Below are positions 26,708 to 32,819 of a DNA stretch of 32,819 nucleotides, piece by piece. Position numbers and translations under genes: made by a program. Origin of the DNA: Microthrixaceae bacterium (lineage in GTDB: Bacteria; Actinomycetota; Acidimicrobiia; Acidimicrobiales; Acidimicrobilacustridaceae); contig CANFHM010000026.1 in NCBI GenBank assembly GCA_947446975.1, positions 1 through 32,819 on the forward strand. Reading direction: 5' to 3'. The notes under the pieces were generated by a model that saw only the letters and a list, made by a program, of their open reading frames with translations, ran no database searches and had not been told where the DNA came from. Within the stretch, counting starts at the first letter, position 1; each line of letters opens with the position of its first letter.

Positions 26708-26759
26708 CATGCTCGATGCTGCGAGCATGGAACCACCACATCTGTCGATCAGCATCGAC
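26708..26759 (+). promoter_or_regulatory. Two consecutive hairpins in the rpmH/rnpA leader
   Basis: CATGCTCG (26708-26715) pairs with CGAGCATG (26722-26729), and GTCGAT (26744-26749) with ATCGAC (26754-26759). Both stems are perfect. They end 12 nt before the AGGGAGG Shine-Dalgarno at 26771, so they could shape translation of the operon. Confidence 0.4.
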
Positions 26760-26781
26760 CCGAAGGCTGCAGGGAGGCCCG

Positions 26782-27273
26782 ATGGTCGAGGAGGCCCAAA
26801 GTGAAGCGCACGTTCCAGCCCAACAACCGCCGCCGCGCCAAGAAGCACGGCTTCCGCCATCGCATGGCCACTCGAGCCGGTCGGAACGTTCTCCGTTCCC
26901 GTCGTCTCAAGGGCCGCGCTCGCCTGTCGGCCTGATCTGGCGCATCCGTGACCGTCGCTCGTTCGTCGAGCTCCGTCGCCGCGGTCGACGCGCCCATGCG
27001 GGCAGTGTCACCGTGACCTTCGCCGCAGCACCGGTGGGGACACCGGCCGAACCACCGCGAGTCGCATTCGCCCTTCCCCGCAAGGTCGGAACCGCCGTGG
27101 TGCGCAACCGCGTCCGCCGTCAGGTCCAGGCCCATCTCCGGTCGGTGGCATCCTCGATGGCCCCCGGCGCGTACCTGTTCACCCTCAAGCCCGGCGCCGC
27201 CGAACTCGACCGCGATGCCCTGCTGCAGGCGGTCGACACCTGCCTCGCCCGTCTCGCACCGAGGGCGTCATGA
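26782..27273 (+). CDS. rnpA: Ribonuclease P protein component (start uncertain; may contain rpmH out of frame)
   Basis: The RNase P protein cofactor for tRNA 5' maturation. The conserved domain starts at about 26935 ([19 protein letters not shown]) and includes [20 protein letters not shown] with the RNR motif. No ATG, GTG or TTG occurs in frame between 26782 and the conserved domain. ATG 26782 has AGGGAGG four nt upstream and would give 163 residues with a Pro/Ser/Arg-rich 50-residue extension, fully enclosing rpmH. The alternative is CTG at 26932, overlapping the rpmH TGA, giving a standard 113-residue protein. Thermus is known for rpmH nested inside rnpA. The gene is certain; the start is not. 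yidD overlaps its end by 4 bp. Confidence 0.88.
   Translation: MVEEAQSEAHVPAQQPPPRQEARLPPSHGHSSRSERSPFPSSQGPRSPVGLIWRIRDRRSFVELRRRGRRAHAGSVTVTFAAAPVGTPAEPPRVAFALPRKVGTAVVRNRVRRQVQAHLRSVASSMAPGAYLFTLKPGAAELDRDALLQAVDTCLARLAPRAS
26801..26935 (+). CDS. rpmH: 50S ribosomal protein bL34
   Basis: A 44-residue, strongly basic protein: [18 protein letters not shown], then [15 protein letters not shown] and ending KGRARLSA, matching bL34 almost throughout. GTG start at 26801 preceded by GAGGAGG with six-nt spacing. Its whole length is also open in the rnpA frame. It has the standard place next to dnaA and rnpA, in the opposite direction to dnaA. Confidence 0.98.
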   Translation: MKRTFQPNNRRRAKKHGFRHRMATRAGRNVLRSRRLKGRARLSA

Positions 27274-27536
27274 CCGACCTCCTCATCGAATCCTCCGGGT
27301 CCTCGGTCCCCCTGCTCGCCCGGGGTCCCCATCTGCTCATCCGGGCCTACCAGTGGGTGTTCGCCGGCCGCATCTCGCCCTGCCGGTTCGAACCCAGCTG
27401 CTCCTGCTACGCACTCGAGAGCCTCGAGGTCCACGGTCTCGTCCGTGGGTCGCTGCTGTCGCTCCGACGTCTCGGCCGCTGTCATCCCTGGGGTGGCCAT
27501 GGCTGGGATCCCGTGCCCCGAAAGAAGGCTGCATAA
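27270..27536 (+). CDS. yidD: Membrane protein insertion efficiency factor YidD
   Basis: An 88-residue YidD family protein: [31 protein letters not shown] and [14 protein letters not shown] give the conserved cysteines and the HPW-GG-DPVP end. It is thought to sit at the inner face of the membrane and help YidC-dependent insertion. ATG overlaps the rnpA stop by 4 bp (ATGA), and yidC starts 3 bp after its stop. Confidence 0.96.
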   Translation: MTDLLIESSGSSVPLLARGPHLLIRAYQWVFAGRISPCRFEPSCSCYALESLEVHGLVRGSLLSLRRLGRCHPWGGHGWDPVPRKKAA

Positions 27537-27539
27537 CCG

Positions 27540-28709
27540 ATGGACGCATTCTTCAAGGCCTTCGCCTCCGTACTGGCGTTCTTCTACGACTTCACCGGCA
27601 ACTACGCCCTCGCCATCATCGCCCTGACCCTGCTGGTGATGATCATCGTCACCCCGCTCACGCTCAAGGGCACGCGGTCGATGATGATGATGCAGCAGCT
27701 CCAGCCGGAGATGAAGAAGATCCAGACCCGGTACAAGGACGACCGGCAGAAGCTCAACGAGGAACTGCTGAAGTTCTACAAGGAGAACAACATCAACCCC
27801 CTCGGGGGCTGTCTGCCGCTGCTCGTGCAGATGCCGGTGTTCCTCGTGCTGTACCAGGTGCTGCGGGGCCTCACCCAGCGGGTCAGCGATCTCGGCTCCG
27901 ACATCGGCTGGGTGTCGGGCCAGTTCGGCATCGGGAATTCCCCCTCGAAGGCCCCCACGTTCGAACGTGTGTTCGATCCGGCATGGATCAGCCACAGTTC
28001 CAAGATGTACGAGAACCTCTCCACTTCGTACCAGATGAAGGCCTTCGGCCTCGACCTCGCCGAGAGCGCCAGTCAGGCGTTGAAGTCCGGCATCCTCCAC
28101 GCACTGCCGTTCCTGGTGCTCATCGCCATCGTGGCCTTCACCGGCTTCGTGCAGCAGCGTCAGATCCAGGGCCGGAACCCCAACGCCCAGTCGAATCCGC
28201 AGCAGCAGATGATCATGAAGATCATGCCGTTCTTCCTGCCGGTCATCTCCTTCGGACTCCCGTCGGGCCTCGTCCTGTACTTCGCCGTGTCGAACATCTA
28301 CCGCATCGGCCAGCAGGCGTTCATCTCCCACAGCATCTATGGCATGAAGGACGGCGGGTCCTGGAAGCAGATGTTCGGCTTCGGTGCCACCCCCTCGGCG
28401 GCCAAGCCGAAGACCAGTTCCAACGCAGCGAAGAAGAAGGCCGCCGGCCGCACGCAGGAGAAGCCGGCAGCGAAGTCCTCCGCCAAGGCGGGTTCGAGGA
28501 CCACCACGAAGTCTCGGGCGAACGCTTCGGCGAACGCCTCCAAGGGCGCCGATGCGGCGTCCACCCGAACGAGTGCCAGGGACCGGAAGGCTCCTCCCGC
28601 AGCGACGAAGCCCGTGAAGGCTCCGCCCAGCGCATCGGGATCCTCCGGCGCGACGGAGCAGACAGCGTCTGCCCCATTGCAACCCCGGGCGCGCAAGAAG
28701 AAGGATTGA
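27540..28709 (+). CDS. yidC: Membrane protein insertase YidC/Oxa1
   Basis: A 389-residue insertase of the short (Gram-positive/actinobacterial) form. The first helix is about 20-42, followed by TPLTLKGTRSMMMMQQLQPE, where R46 corresponds to the groove arginine, and a charged coiled-coil loop (EMKKIQTRYKDDRQKLNEEL). Then come GGCLPLLVQMPVFLVLYQVL and further helices ending near 275. The last 100 residues are a Lys/Ala/Ser/Thr-rich basic tail ending RARKKKD, which could bind ribosomes as basic tails of other YidC/Oxa1 proteins do. Followed 3 bp later by jag. Confidence 0.97.
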   Translation: MDAFFKAFASVLAFFYDFTGNYALAIIALTLLVMIIVTPLTLKGTRSMMMMQQLQPEMKKIQTRYKDDRQKLNEELLKFYKENNINPLGGCLPLLVQMPVFLVLYQVLRGLTQRVSDLGSDIGWVSGQFGIGNSPSKAPTFERVFDPAWISHSSKMYENLSTSYQMKAFGLDLAESASQALKSGILHALPFLVLIAIVAFTGFVQQRQIQGRNPNAQSNPQQQMIMKIMPFFLPVISFGLPSGLVLYFAVSNIYRIGQQAFISHSIYGMKDGGSWKQMFGFGATPSAAKPKTSSNAAKKKAAGRTQEKPAAKSSAKAGSRTTTKSRANASANASKGADAASTRTSARDRKAPPAATKPVKAPPSASGSSGATEQTASAPLQPRARKKKD

Positions 28710-28712
28710 CCC

Positions 28713-29606
28713 ATGGAATGGGTGGAAGTCACCGCACGTACCGTCGATGAGGCCAAGGATCTGGCCCTCGACCAGCTCGGCGTCGATACCGATGACGCCG
28801 AGTTCGAGGTCCTCGAGGAGCCCCGACCGGGACTCTTCGGTCGCACCCGTGGTCAGGCCCGGGTCCGGGCCAGGATCCGACCCACCCGCCCGCGGGCCAA
28901 GGTCGAACGCCGCGACCGTCGCCGCAGTGGTGGCAAGAAGCGCAGCGATCGCCCCGCCAACGATCAGGCCGACACCGACACGACCACCGATCGCCCCGAC
29001 GATTCCAGCGCCGCCGAGGCCACCGCTGTCACCGAGGAGCAGGCCGCGAAGCGCCCGCCCCGTCGCCGCAACGCATCGAACACCCCCAAACCCACACCCC
29101 AGGGAGCCCCTGCCATGTCTGAGACCGCAACCGACGCCGATGTCGACCTCGAGACCCATACCGCCATCGTCTCGGAGTTCCTGACCGGTCTGGTCGAGGC
29201 CTTCGGTCTCGAGGGCACCATCGAGGTGGAGTCCGTCGAGGAGGACACCAACGAGATCCGGGTGCAGGGTTCCGATCTCGGTCTGCTCGTCGGACCGAAG
29301 GGCAACACCCTGGCCGCGGTGCAGGAACTCTCCCGCACGGTCGTCCATCGTCGGGTGCCGGGCCACGCCGCCGGTCGGATCCGACTCGATGTGGGGGGCT
29401 ACCGCCAGCGTCGTCGTGAGGCCCTCGAGCGCTTCACCCAGTCGATCGCCGAGGAGGTCCGCACCTCCGGTGTGCAGAAGGCCCTCGAGCCGATGAGCCC
29501 GGCCGACCGCAAGGTCGTGCACGACACGGTCAACGAGATGGAGGGCGTCTCGACCATCTCCGAGGGCGAGGATGCACGCCGCAGGGTGGTCATCATCCCC
29601 GCATGA
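28713..29606 (+). CDS. jag: RNA-binding protein Jag/KhpB
   Basis: A 297-residue protein. Jag-N domain at 1-56 (VEVTARTVDEAKDLALDQLG, then PGLFG), a basic to acidic low-complexity linker (about 57-135), a KH domain with LLVGPKGNTLAAVQELSR, and an R3H domain with MSPADRKVVHDTVNE ending VVIIPA. KhpB-type proteins bind small and messenger RNAs and affect cell wall growth. An in-frame ATG at 29115 (M135), with AGGGAG eight nt upstream, could also produce a 163-residue KH-R3H form. Co-transcribed with yidC. Confidence 0.95.
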   Translation: MEWVEVTARTVDEAKDLALDQLGVDTDDAEFEVLEEPRPGLFGRTRGQARVRARIRPTRPRAKVERRDRRRSGGKKRSDRPANDQADTDTTTDRPDDSSAAEATAVTEEQAAKRPPRRRNASNTPKPTPQGAPAMSETATDADVDLETHTAIVSEFLTGLVEAFGLEGTIEVESVEEDTNEIRVQGSDLGLLVGPKGNTLAAVQELSRTVVHRRVPGHAAGRIRLDVGGYRQRRREALERFTQSIAEEVRTSGVQKALEPMSPADRKVVHDTVNEMEGVSTISEGEDARRRVVIIPA

Positions 29607-29633
29607 CCGAGCCGCAGCTCGCAGTATCTGACG

Positions 29634-29658
29634 ACGGCCCCGCTCCATGCGGGGCCGT
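29634..29658 (+). terminator. 10-bp hairpin after jag
   Basis: ACGGCCCCGC (29634-29643) pairs perfectly with GCGGGGCCGT (29649-29658) around TCCAT, 28 bp after the jag stop and 22 bp before rsmG. Short U-poor tail (TCGTGC), so it may attenuate rather than fully stop transcription into rsmG. Confidence 0.55.
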
Positions 29659-29679
29659 TCGTGCACCCGAGGAGCACCG

Positions 29680-30291
29680 ATGACCGGTTCCGCTCCCCTG
29701 CTCGAGGTCCTCGAGCGGGCCAGGACCCTCGGCGTCCTCGGTCCCGGTCCGGTCATCGACCATGTGATCCACGCCCGGTGCTTCATCGATGCCCTCGCCG
29801 ATCTCCCTGCGGGATCCAGCCTCGTGGACCTCGGATCGGGTGGTGGGGTGCCCGGACTGGTGATCGCCGAGGCCCGTCCGGATCTCCGACTCACCCTGCT
29901 CGACTCGATGCAGCGCAGGACCGCACTGCTCGTCGAGGCCATCGAGTTCCTCGGATGGGGTGATCGGGTCACCGCCGTCCTCGGGCGTGCGGAGACCTTC
30001 GGCCGTGAACCCGAACATCGCGGGACCTTCGATGCCGCCACTGCACGATCCTTCGGACCACCGGCCACCGTGGCGGAGTGCGCTGCACCCCTGCTGCGCA
30101 CCGGTGGCCTGCTCGTGGTCAGCGAGCCTCCGGAACAGCCCGATCGCTGGCCGGTGGATGGCCTGGAGTTGATGGGACTGGCGGTGGAGCAGGGAGATTC
30201 CCCCGGCGTGCGGGTCCTGCGGCAGGTGGCCCCCTGTCCGGACCGACTCCCCCGTCGCAACGGCGTGCCGGCCAAACGCCCGCTGTTCTGA
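29680..30291 (+). CDS. rsmG: 16S rRNA (guanine-N7) methyltransferase
   Basis: A 203-residue SAM-dependent methyltransferase of the RsmG/GidB family, which makes m7G527 in 16S rRNA; loss gives low-level streptomycin resistance in several bacteria. Motif I DLGSGGGVPGLVIAEARPD and motif II TLLDSMQRRTALLVEA are clear; ATARSFGPPATVAECAAPLL matches the RsmG block VTARA-hydrophobic-E. ATG at 29680 has GAGGAG upstream. Confidence 0.94.
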   Translation: MTGSAPLLEVLERARTLGVLGPGPVIDHVIHARCFIDALADLPAGSSLVDLGSGGGVPGLVIAEARPDLRLTLLDSMQRRTALLVEAIEFLGWGDRVTAVLGRAETFGREPEHRGTFDAATARSFGPPATVAECAAPLLRTGGLLVVSEPPEQPDRWPVDGLELMGLAVEQGDSPGVRVLRQVAPCPDRLPRRNGVPAKRPLF

Positions 30292-30305
30292 GTCCGTCTC
30301 CCCGA

Positions 30306-30321
30306 TGTTCCACGTGGAACA
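30306..30321. promoter_or_regulatory. parS site 1
   Basis: TGTTCCACGTGGAACA, a perfect 16-bp palindrome differing from the general bacterial parS TGTTTCACGTGAAACA at two symmetric positions. It lies 15 bp after the rsmG stop and is the loading site for ParB. Confidence 0.92.
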
Positions 30322-30373
30322 TCGGGCCGACTGCTGTCGTCTCGGCGAGGAGCGTCACCGCACGCGGTGTGAC

Positions 30374-30389
30374 TGTTCCACGTGAAACA
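30374..30389. promoter_or_regulatory. parS site 2
   Basis: TGTTCCACGTGAAACA, one mismatch from the general parS consensus, 68 bp from site 1 (start to start). Both are in the rsmG-parA spacer, within 6 kb of oriC. Confidence 0.94.
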
Positions 30390-30533
30390 CGCGAGTGGTC
30401 TTGACCACCCGTTCCTGTGCGGGCAGGATGTCCCCCTGCGCACTGGGACGGGCAGTCGGCGCTGGAGGAGCGCCCGGTTCACCCGGGGCGATCCCATCGC
30501 TGCACGGGCCCAGCACCTCCCGGAGCGCCATCG

Positions 30534-30561
30534 GTGATCACGACCCAGTGATCACGACCCA
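30534..30561. repeat. 14-bp tandem repeat upstream of parA
   Basis: GTGATCACGACCCA occurs twice in perfect tandem (30534-30547, 30548-30561), followed by CCGATCACC. Each copy holds the palindrome TGATCA; two more TGATCA sites lie at 30618 and 30627 within the parA start. No gene lies in 30292-30585 apart from the parS sites and this repeat. Confidence 0.8.
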
Positions 30562-30585
30562 CCGATCACCACCAGAAACCACGAG

Positions 30586-31551
30586 ATGTCTATGGAACCC
30601 GAGGATCAGCACCATCATGATCACGATGATCATGACCCGAGCCAGGATGATCGGGCGACCGGTGCGCAGACCGGCGGACTGACAACGGCTGCAACGCCCG
30701 AGGCGCCGATCTCCCCTGCTCCCCCAGTCGCCGATCCGGCGACTGATGGCACGCCGATCTCCCGTGGCCGCACGCTCCCCCGGGTGATCGCTGTCGCCAA
30801 CCAGAAGGGTGGGGTGGGCAAGACCACCACCGCCGTGAATCTCGGGGCCTGTCTCGCCGAGCTCGGCTATCGCACACTGGTGATCGACCTGGATCCCCAG
30901 GGCAACGCCTCCACGGGCCTCGGGCTCGATATCTCCCGGGCCCGATCGACGGTGTACGACGTGCTCCTCCATGATGTGCCGCTGGGTGAGGTGATCGAGG
31001 CGGCATCGGTCCCGAATCTCTTCGTCGCCCCGGCCAATCTGGATCTCGCCGGCGCCGAGATCGAACTGGTGCCGATGTTCAGCCGTGAGCATCGCCTCCG
31101 GCTGGCGATCGACTCCGTGCTCCCGGTGTTCGACTTCATCCTGATCGACTGTCCGCCGTCGCTGGGACTGCTCACCGTCAACGCCTTCACGGCCGCTACT
31201 GAGGTCCTGGTGCCCGTGCAGTGCGAGTTCTACGCCCTCGAGGGGCTCCGCCAGCTCACCATGAACATCGAGCTGGTGCGACGGAGCCTCAATCCGCAGC
31301 TCGAGATCAGTGCGCTGGTCCTCGTGATGTTCGACGCCCGGACCAATCTGGCCGAGCAGGTCGCCGCCGAGGTCCGCACGCATTTCGGCGATCGTGTGTG
31401 TCGCCATGTCATCCCCCGGACGGTCCGTCTCTCCGAGGCTCCCTCGTTCGGTCAACCCATCATCTCGTTCGACTCCAGCAGTCGTGGTGCACTCGCCTAT
31501 CGGGATCTAGCCAAGGAGGTCAGCGGTGGCACGCCAGAGCGGACTCGGTAG
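30586..31551 (+). CDS. parA: Chromosome partitioning ATPase ParA (Soj)
   Basis: A 321-residue Walker-type ATPase that moves ParB-parS complexes over the nucleoid. Deviant Walker A KGGVGKTT is at 74-81 with K74 as signature lysine; VIDLDPQGNAST and DFILIDCPPSLG are the switch and Walker B regions. The first 65 residues form a low-complexity extension with H9-H10-H11-D-H13-D-D-H16-D, a possible metal-binding stretch. Start ATG 30586 (or 30592). parB starts 26 bp before its end. Confidence 0.96.
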   Translation: MSMEPEDQHHHDHDDHDPSQDDRATGAQTGGLTTAATPEAPISPAPPVADPATDGTPISRGRTLPRVIAVANQKGGVGKTTTAVNLGACLAELGYRTLVIDLDPQGNASTGLGLDISRARSTVYDVLLHDVPLGEVIEAASVPNLFVAPANLDLAGAEIELVPMFSREHRLRLAIDSVLPVFDFILIDCPPSLGLLTVNAFTAATEVLVPVQCEFYALEGLRQLTMNIELVRRSLNPQLEISALVLVMFDARTNLAEQVAAEVRTHFGDRVCRHVIPRTVRLSEAPSFGQPIISFDSSSRGALAYRDLAKEVSGGTPERTR

Positions 31552-32419
31552 GGGACTGGGGTCCCTCATCCCCACCACGGAACGGCTCCAGGAGAGCGAC
31601 GCCCAGCTCCGGGAGCTGCCCATCGGGCAGATCGAACCGAACACCTATCAGCCTCGGGCGTTCTTCGACGAGGATGCGCTCGCCGGACTGGCGGCCTCGA
31701 TCGAGGCGGTCGGTGTGCTCCAGCCCATCCTGGTGCGGGAGGTGGCACCCCAGAAGTTCGAACTGATCGCCGGGGAGCGTCGGTGGCGGGCCGCCCAGCG
31801 GGCCGGTCTGGAGTCCATCCCCGCCATCGTGCGGCCCGCGGAGGATCTCCGATCACTGGAACAGGCCCTGGTCGAGAACCTCCATCGCGAGGATCTCAGC
31901 GTGCTCGAGGAGGCGGCGGCCTATCTGCAGCTCTCCGAGGAGTTCGGGCTGACCCAGGAGGAGGTGGCAGGCCGGGTCGGCCGCAGCCGCTCGGCGGTGG
32001 CCAACACCGTCCGGCTCCTGCAGCTCTCCGACTCGATCCAGCGGCTCCTCGCCGATGGCCGCATCACCGCGGGCCATGGTCGGGCCCTGCTGGGAAGCGC
32101 TGATCCGGCGTTCCAGGAGGCGCTGGCCCGCACCATCGTGGCCGAGAACCTCACCGTTCGCGAGGTGGAGGAACGGGTCCGCCGCCACGAATCCCCCAGC
32201 ACCACCACCGAGCCGGCCCCCGAGAAGGTCCGCCCGGCACCGCAGCTGCGTCCGGCGGCGCTGCTGGAACTCGAGGAGCAGCTGTCGGGTCTGCTCGAGA
32301 CCCGGGTGCAGATATCCACAGGGGCGAAGCGCGGACGGCTGACGGTGGAGTTCGCCAATCTCGAGGACCTCGAACGGATCTACCGGATCATCCTCGACGG
32401 CCGCGAGGACCTCGACTGA
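31526..32419 (+). CDS. parB: Chromosome partitioning protein ParB (Spo0J)
   Basis: A 297-residue ParB. The N terminus MARQSGLGRGLGSLIP contains the ParA-stimulating basic segment. The CTPase/ParB-N domain has TYQPRAFFDEDAL, AGERRWRAAQRAG and the ENLHREDL box. The helix-turn-helix LTQEEVAGRVGRSRSAVANT recognises parS, and the C-terminal dimer domain is about 245-297. GTG 31526 follows AAGGAGG and lies inside the parA 3' end, so translation is coupled. Confidence 0.97.
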   Translation: MARQSGLGRGLGSLIPTTERLQESDAQLRELPIGQIEPNTYQPRAFFDEDALAGLAASIEAVGVLQPILVREVAPQKFELIAGERRWRAAQRAGLESIPAIVRPAEDLRSLEQALVENLHREDLSVLEEAAAYLQLSEEFGLTQEEVAGRVGRSRSAVANTVRLLQLSDSIQRLLADGRITAGHGRALLGSADPAFQEALARTIVAENLTVREVEERVRRHESPSTTTEPAPEKVRPAPQLRPAALLELEEQLSGLLETRVQISTGAKRGRLTVEFANLEDLERIYRIILDGREDLD

Positions 32420-32477
32420 GATCCCAGTGATCCCAAGGGGCCCTTGGCATCGCGGGGATCATCGGTCCGACTGGAAG

Positions 32478-32498
32478 TTCTCCACAACCTGTGCACAA
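32478..32498. promoter_or_regulatory. Pair of DnaA-box-like 9-mers after parB
   Basis: TTCTCCACA (32478-32486, plus) and TTGTGCACA (32490-32498, minus), each one mismatch from TTATNCACA. They lie in the spacer between parB and the thioredoxin gene, about 7.5 kb from oriC. Confidence 0.3.
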
Positions 32499-32554
32499 AC
32501 CTGTGATGTTCGGTTGAACTCGCGACATGCCCCAGGTGGAGGGTGTGACTCTCA

Positions 32555-32589
32555 ACCCTCACGGGAGACTCGAGGCCTCCCGTGAGGGT
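32555..32589. terminator. Bidirectional terminator between parB and trxA
   Basis: ACCCTCACGGGAG (32555-32567) pairs perfectly over 13 bp with CTCCCGTGAGGGT (32577-32589) around a nine-base loop. It lies between convergent genes and can serve both. No U-tract on either side. A weaker inverted repeat, CCAAG/CTTGG, lies at 32433-32447. Confidence 0.7.
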
Positions 32590-32616
32590 CGGATGGAGCG
32601 ATCTGACCCCGGGGGA

Positions 32617-32819
32617 TCAGAGGAACGGCTGGAAATCGGCCATCAGCTGGCCCTTGGCCTTGGCGCCGACCACCCGGCTGACCTCCTGACCGTCCTTGAA
32701 CACGATCATGGTCGGGATGCTCATGACACCGAAGCGGCGGGCGACATCGGGGTTGTCGTCCACGTTCAGCTTGGCGATCGAGAGGGCGCCGGCCTGCTCG
32801 TCGGCGATCTCCTCGAGGA
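32617..32819 (-). CDS. trxA: Thioredoxin, 3' part
   Basis: The last 67 residues of a thioredoxin: LNVDDNPDVARRFGVMSIPT with the conserved cis-proline, MIVFKDGQEVSRVVGA and a C-terminal amphipathic helix. The N-terminal half with the CGPC active site is beyond the window edge. trxA next to parAB is common in Actinomycetota. Confidence 0.93.
   Translation of the reverse strand, partial: LEEIADEQAGALSIAKLNVDDNPDVARRFGVMSIPTMIVFKDGQEVSRVVGAKAKGQLMADFQPFL

Noticed and set aside
26668-26781. Even earlier rnpA start at GTG 26668
   Set aside because: It falls upstream of the likely transcription start (about 26693) and lacks a Shine-Dalgarno; ATG 26782 or CTG 26932 are better candidates.
27120-30497. 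Very long minus-strand open frame (over 1,100 codons) opposite yidC, jag and rsmG
   Set aside because: It lies antisense to well-supported core genes, is Arg/Gly/His/Leu-rich with no domain-like pattern, and arises because high GC depletes stop codons.
30395-30682. Small plus-strand frame in the rsmG-parA spacer
   Set aside because: Starts at a weak GTG, has no protein-like composition, and its end overlaps parA in another frame; the spacer is explained by parS sites and repeats.
32433-32460. CCAAGGGGCCCTTGG palindrome after parB as the main terminator
   Set aside because: Its stem is short unless the loop is very tight; the 13-bp hairpin at 32555-32589 is far stronger.

Overview
The window is a high-GC chromosomal replication-origin region. 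Frequent GTG starts, a DUF3039 gene, a DUF3566 membrane-protein gene and a tRNA-Ile downstream of gyrA, and the order trxA-parB-parA-rsmG-jag-yidC-yidD-rnpA-rpmH-dnaA-oriC-dnaN-recF-DUF721-gyrB-gyrA point to an Actinomycetota chromosome. Protein flavour and several leaderless-looking promoters suggest a member of the Acidimicrobiia (Ilumatobacter/Iamia-like); the class is an inference, not a database result.

Layout. 1-5068: metabolic genes, namely a beta-lactamase-fold esterase, a lone DNA methyltransferase, and a same-strand run of short-chain dehydrogenase, MaoC-like dehydratase and epoxide-hydrolase-like gene. 5073-7955 (minus): FKBP-type isomerase, prmA, a DUF3039 protein and a secreted coiled-coil/M15 peptidase. 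8104-10833 (plus): nitroreductase-like protein, two tandem related membrane proteins and a HisN-type phosphatase. 10866-14253: copper-handling cluster of CopC-CopD fusion, YcnI/DUF1775 and a multi-pass exported partner that seems to start at CTG. 14256-16507 (minus): FliA/WhiG-like sigma factor, Rossmann dehydrogenase-like protein, a 45-codon membrane mini-gene and tRNA-Ile(GAT). 16536-24679 (minus): DUF3566 protein, TadG-like protein, gyrA, gyrB, DUF721/DciA-like protein, recF, dnaN. 24680-24971: oriC. 24972-26420 (minus): dnaA. 26782-29606 (plus): rpmH, rnpA, yidD, yidC, jag. 29680-32419 (plus): rsmG, two parS sites, parA, parB. 32617 to the end (minus): 3' part of a thioredoxin gene.

How it works together. 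DnaA boxes between dnaA and dnaN, next to a TAG-triplet track, look like a basal unwinding module. A second DnaA-box cluster lies at the dnaA promoter. ParA/ParB and the parS pair would organise the newly copied origin. RpmH/RnpA/YidD/YidC/Jag link ribosome assembly, tRNA processing and membrane insertion.

The observations most worth following are: (i) rnpA has no ATG/GTG/TTG start after rpmH, so it either begins upstream and contains rpmH out of frame, as described for Thermus, or starts at a CTG overlapping the rpmH stop; (ii) a second CTG/TGA overlap start in the copper cluster; (iii) a DnaA-trio-like element in oriC; (iv) a recurring -10-like TANNNT hexamer 6-8 nt before start codons, implying leaderless mRNAs; and (v) short tandem repeats, several with a 14-bp period, in spacers including the one upstream of gyrB.
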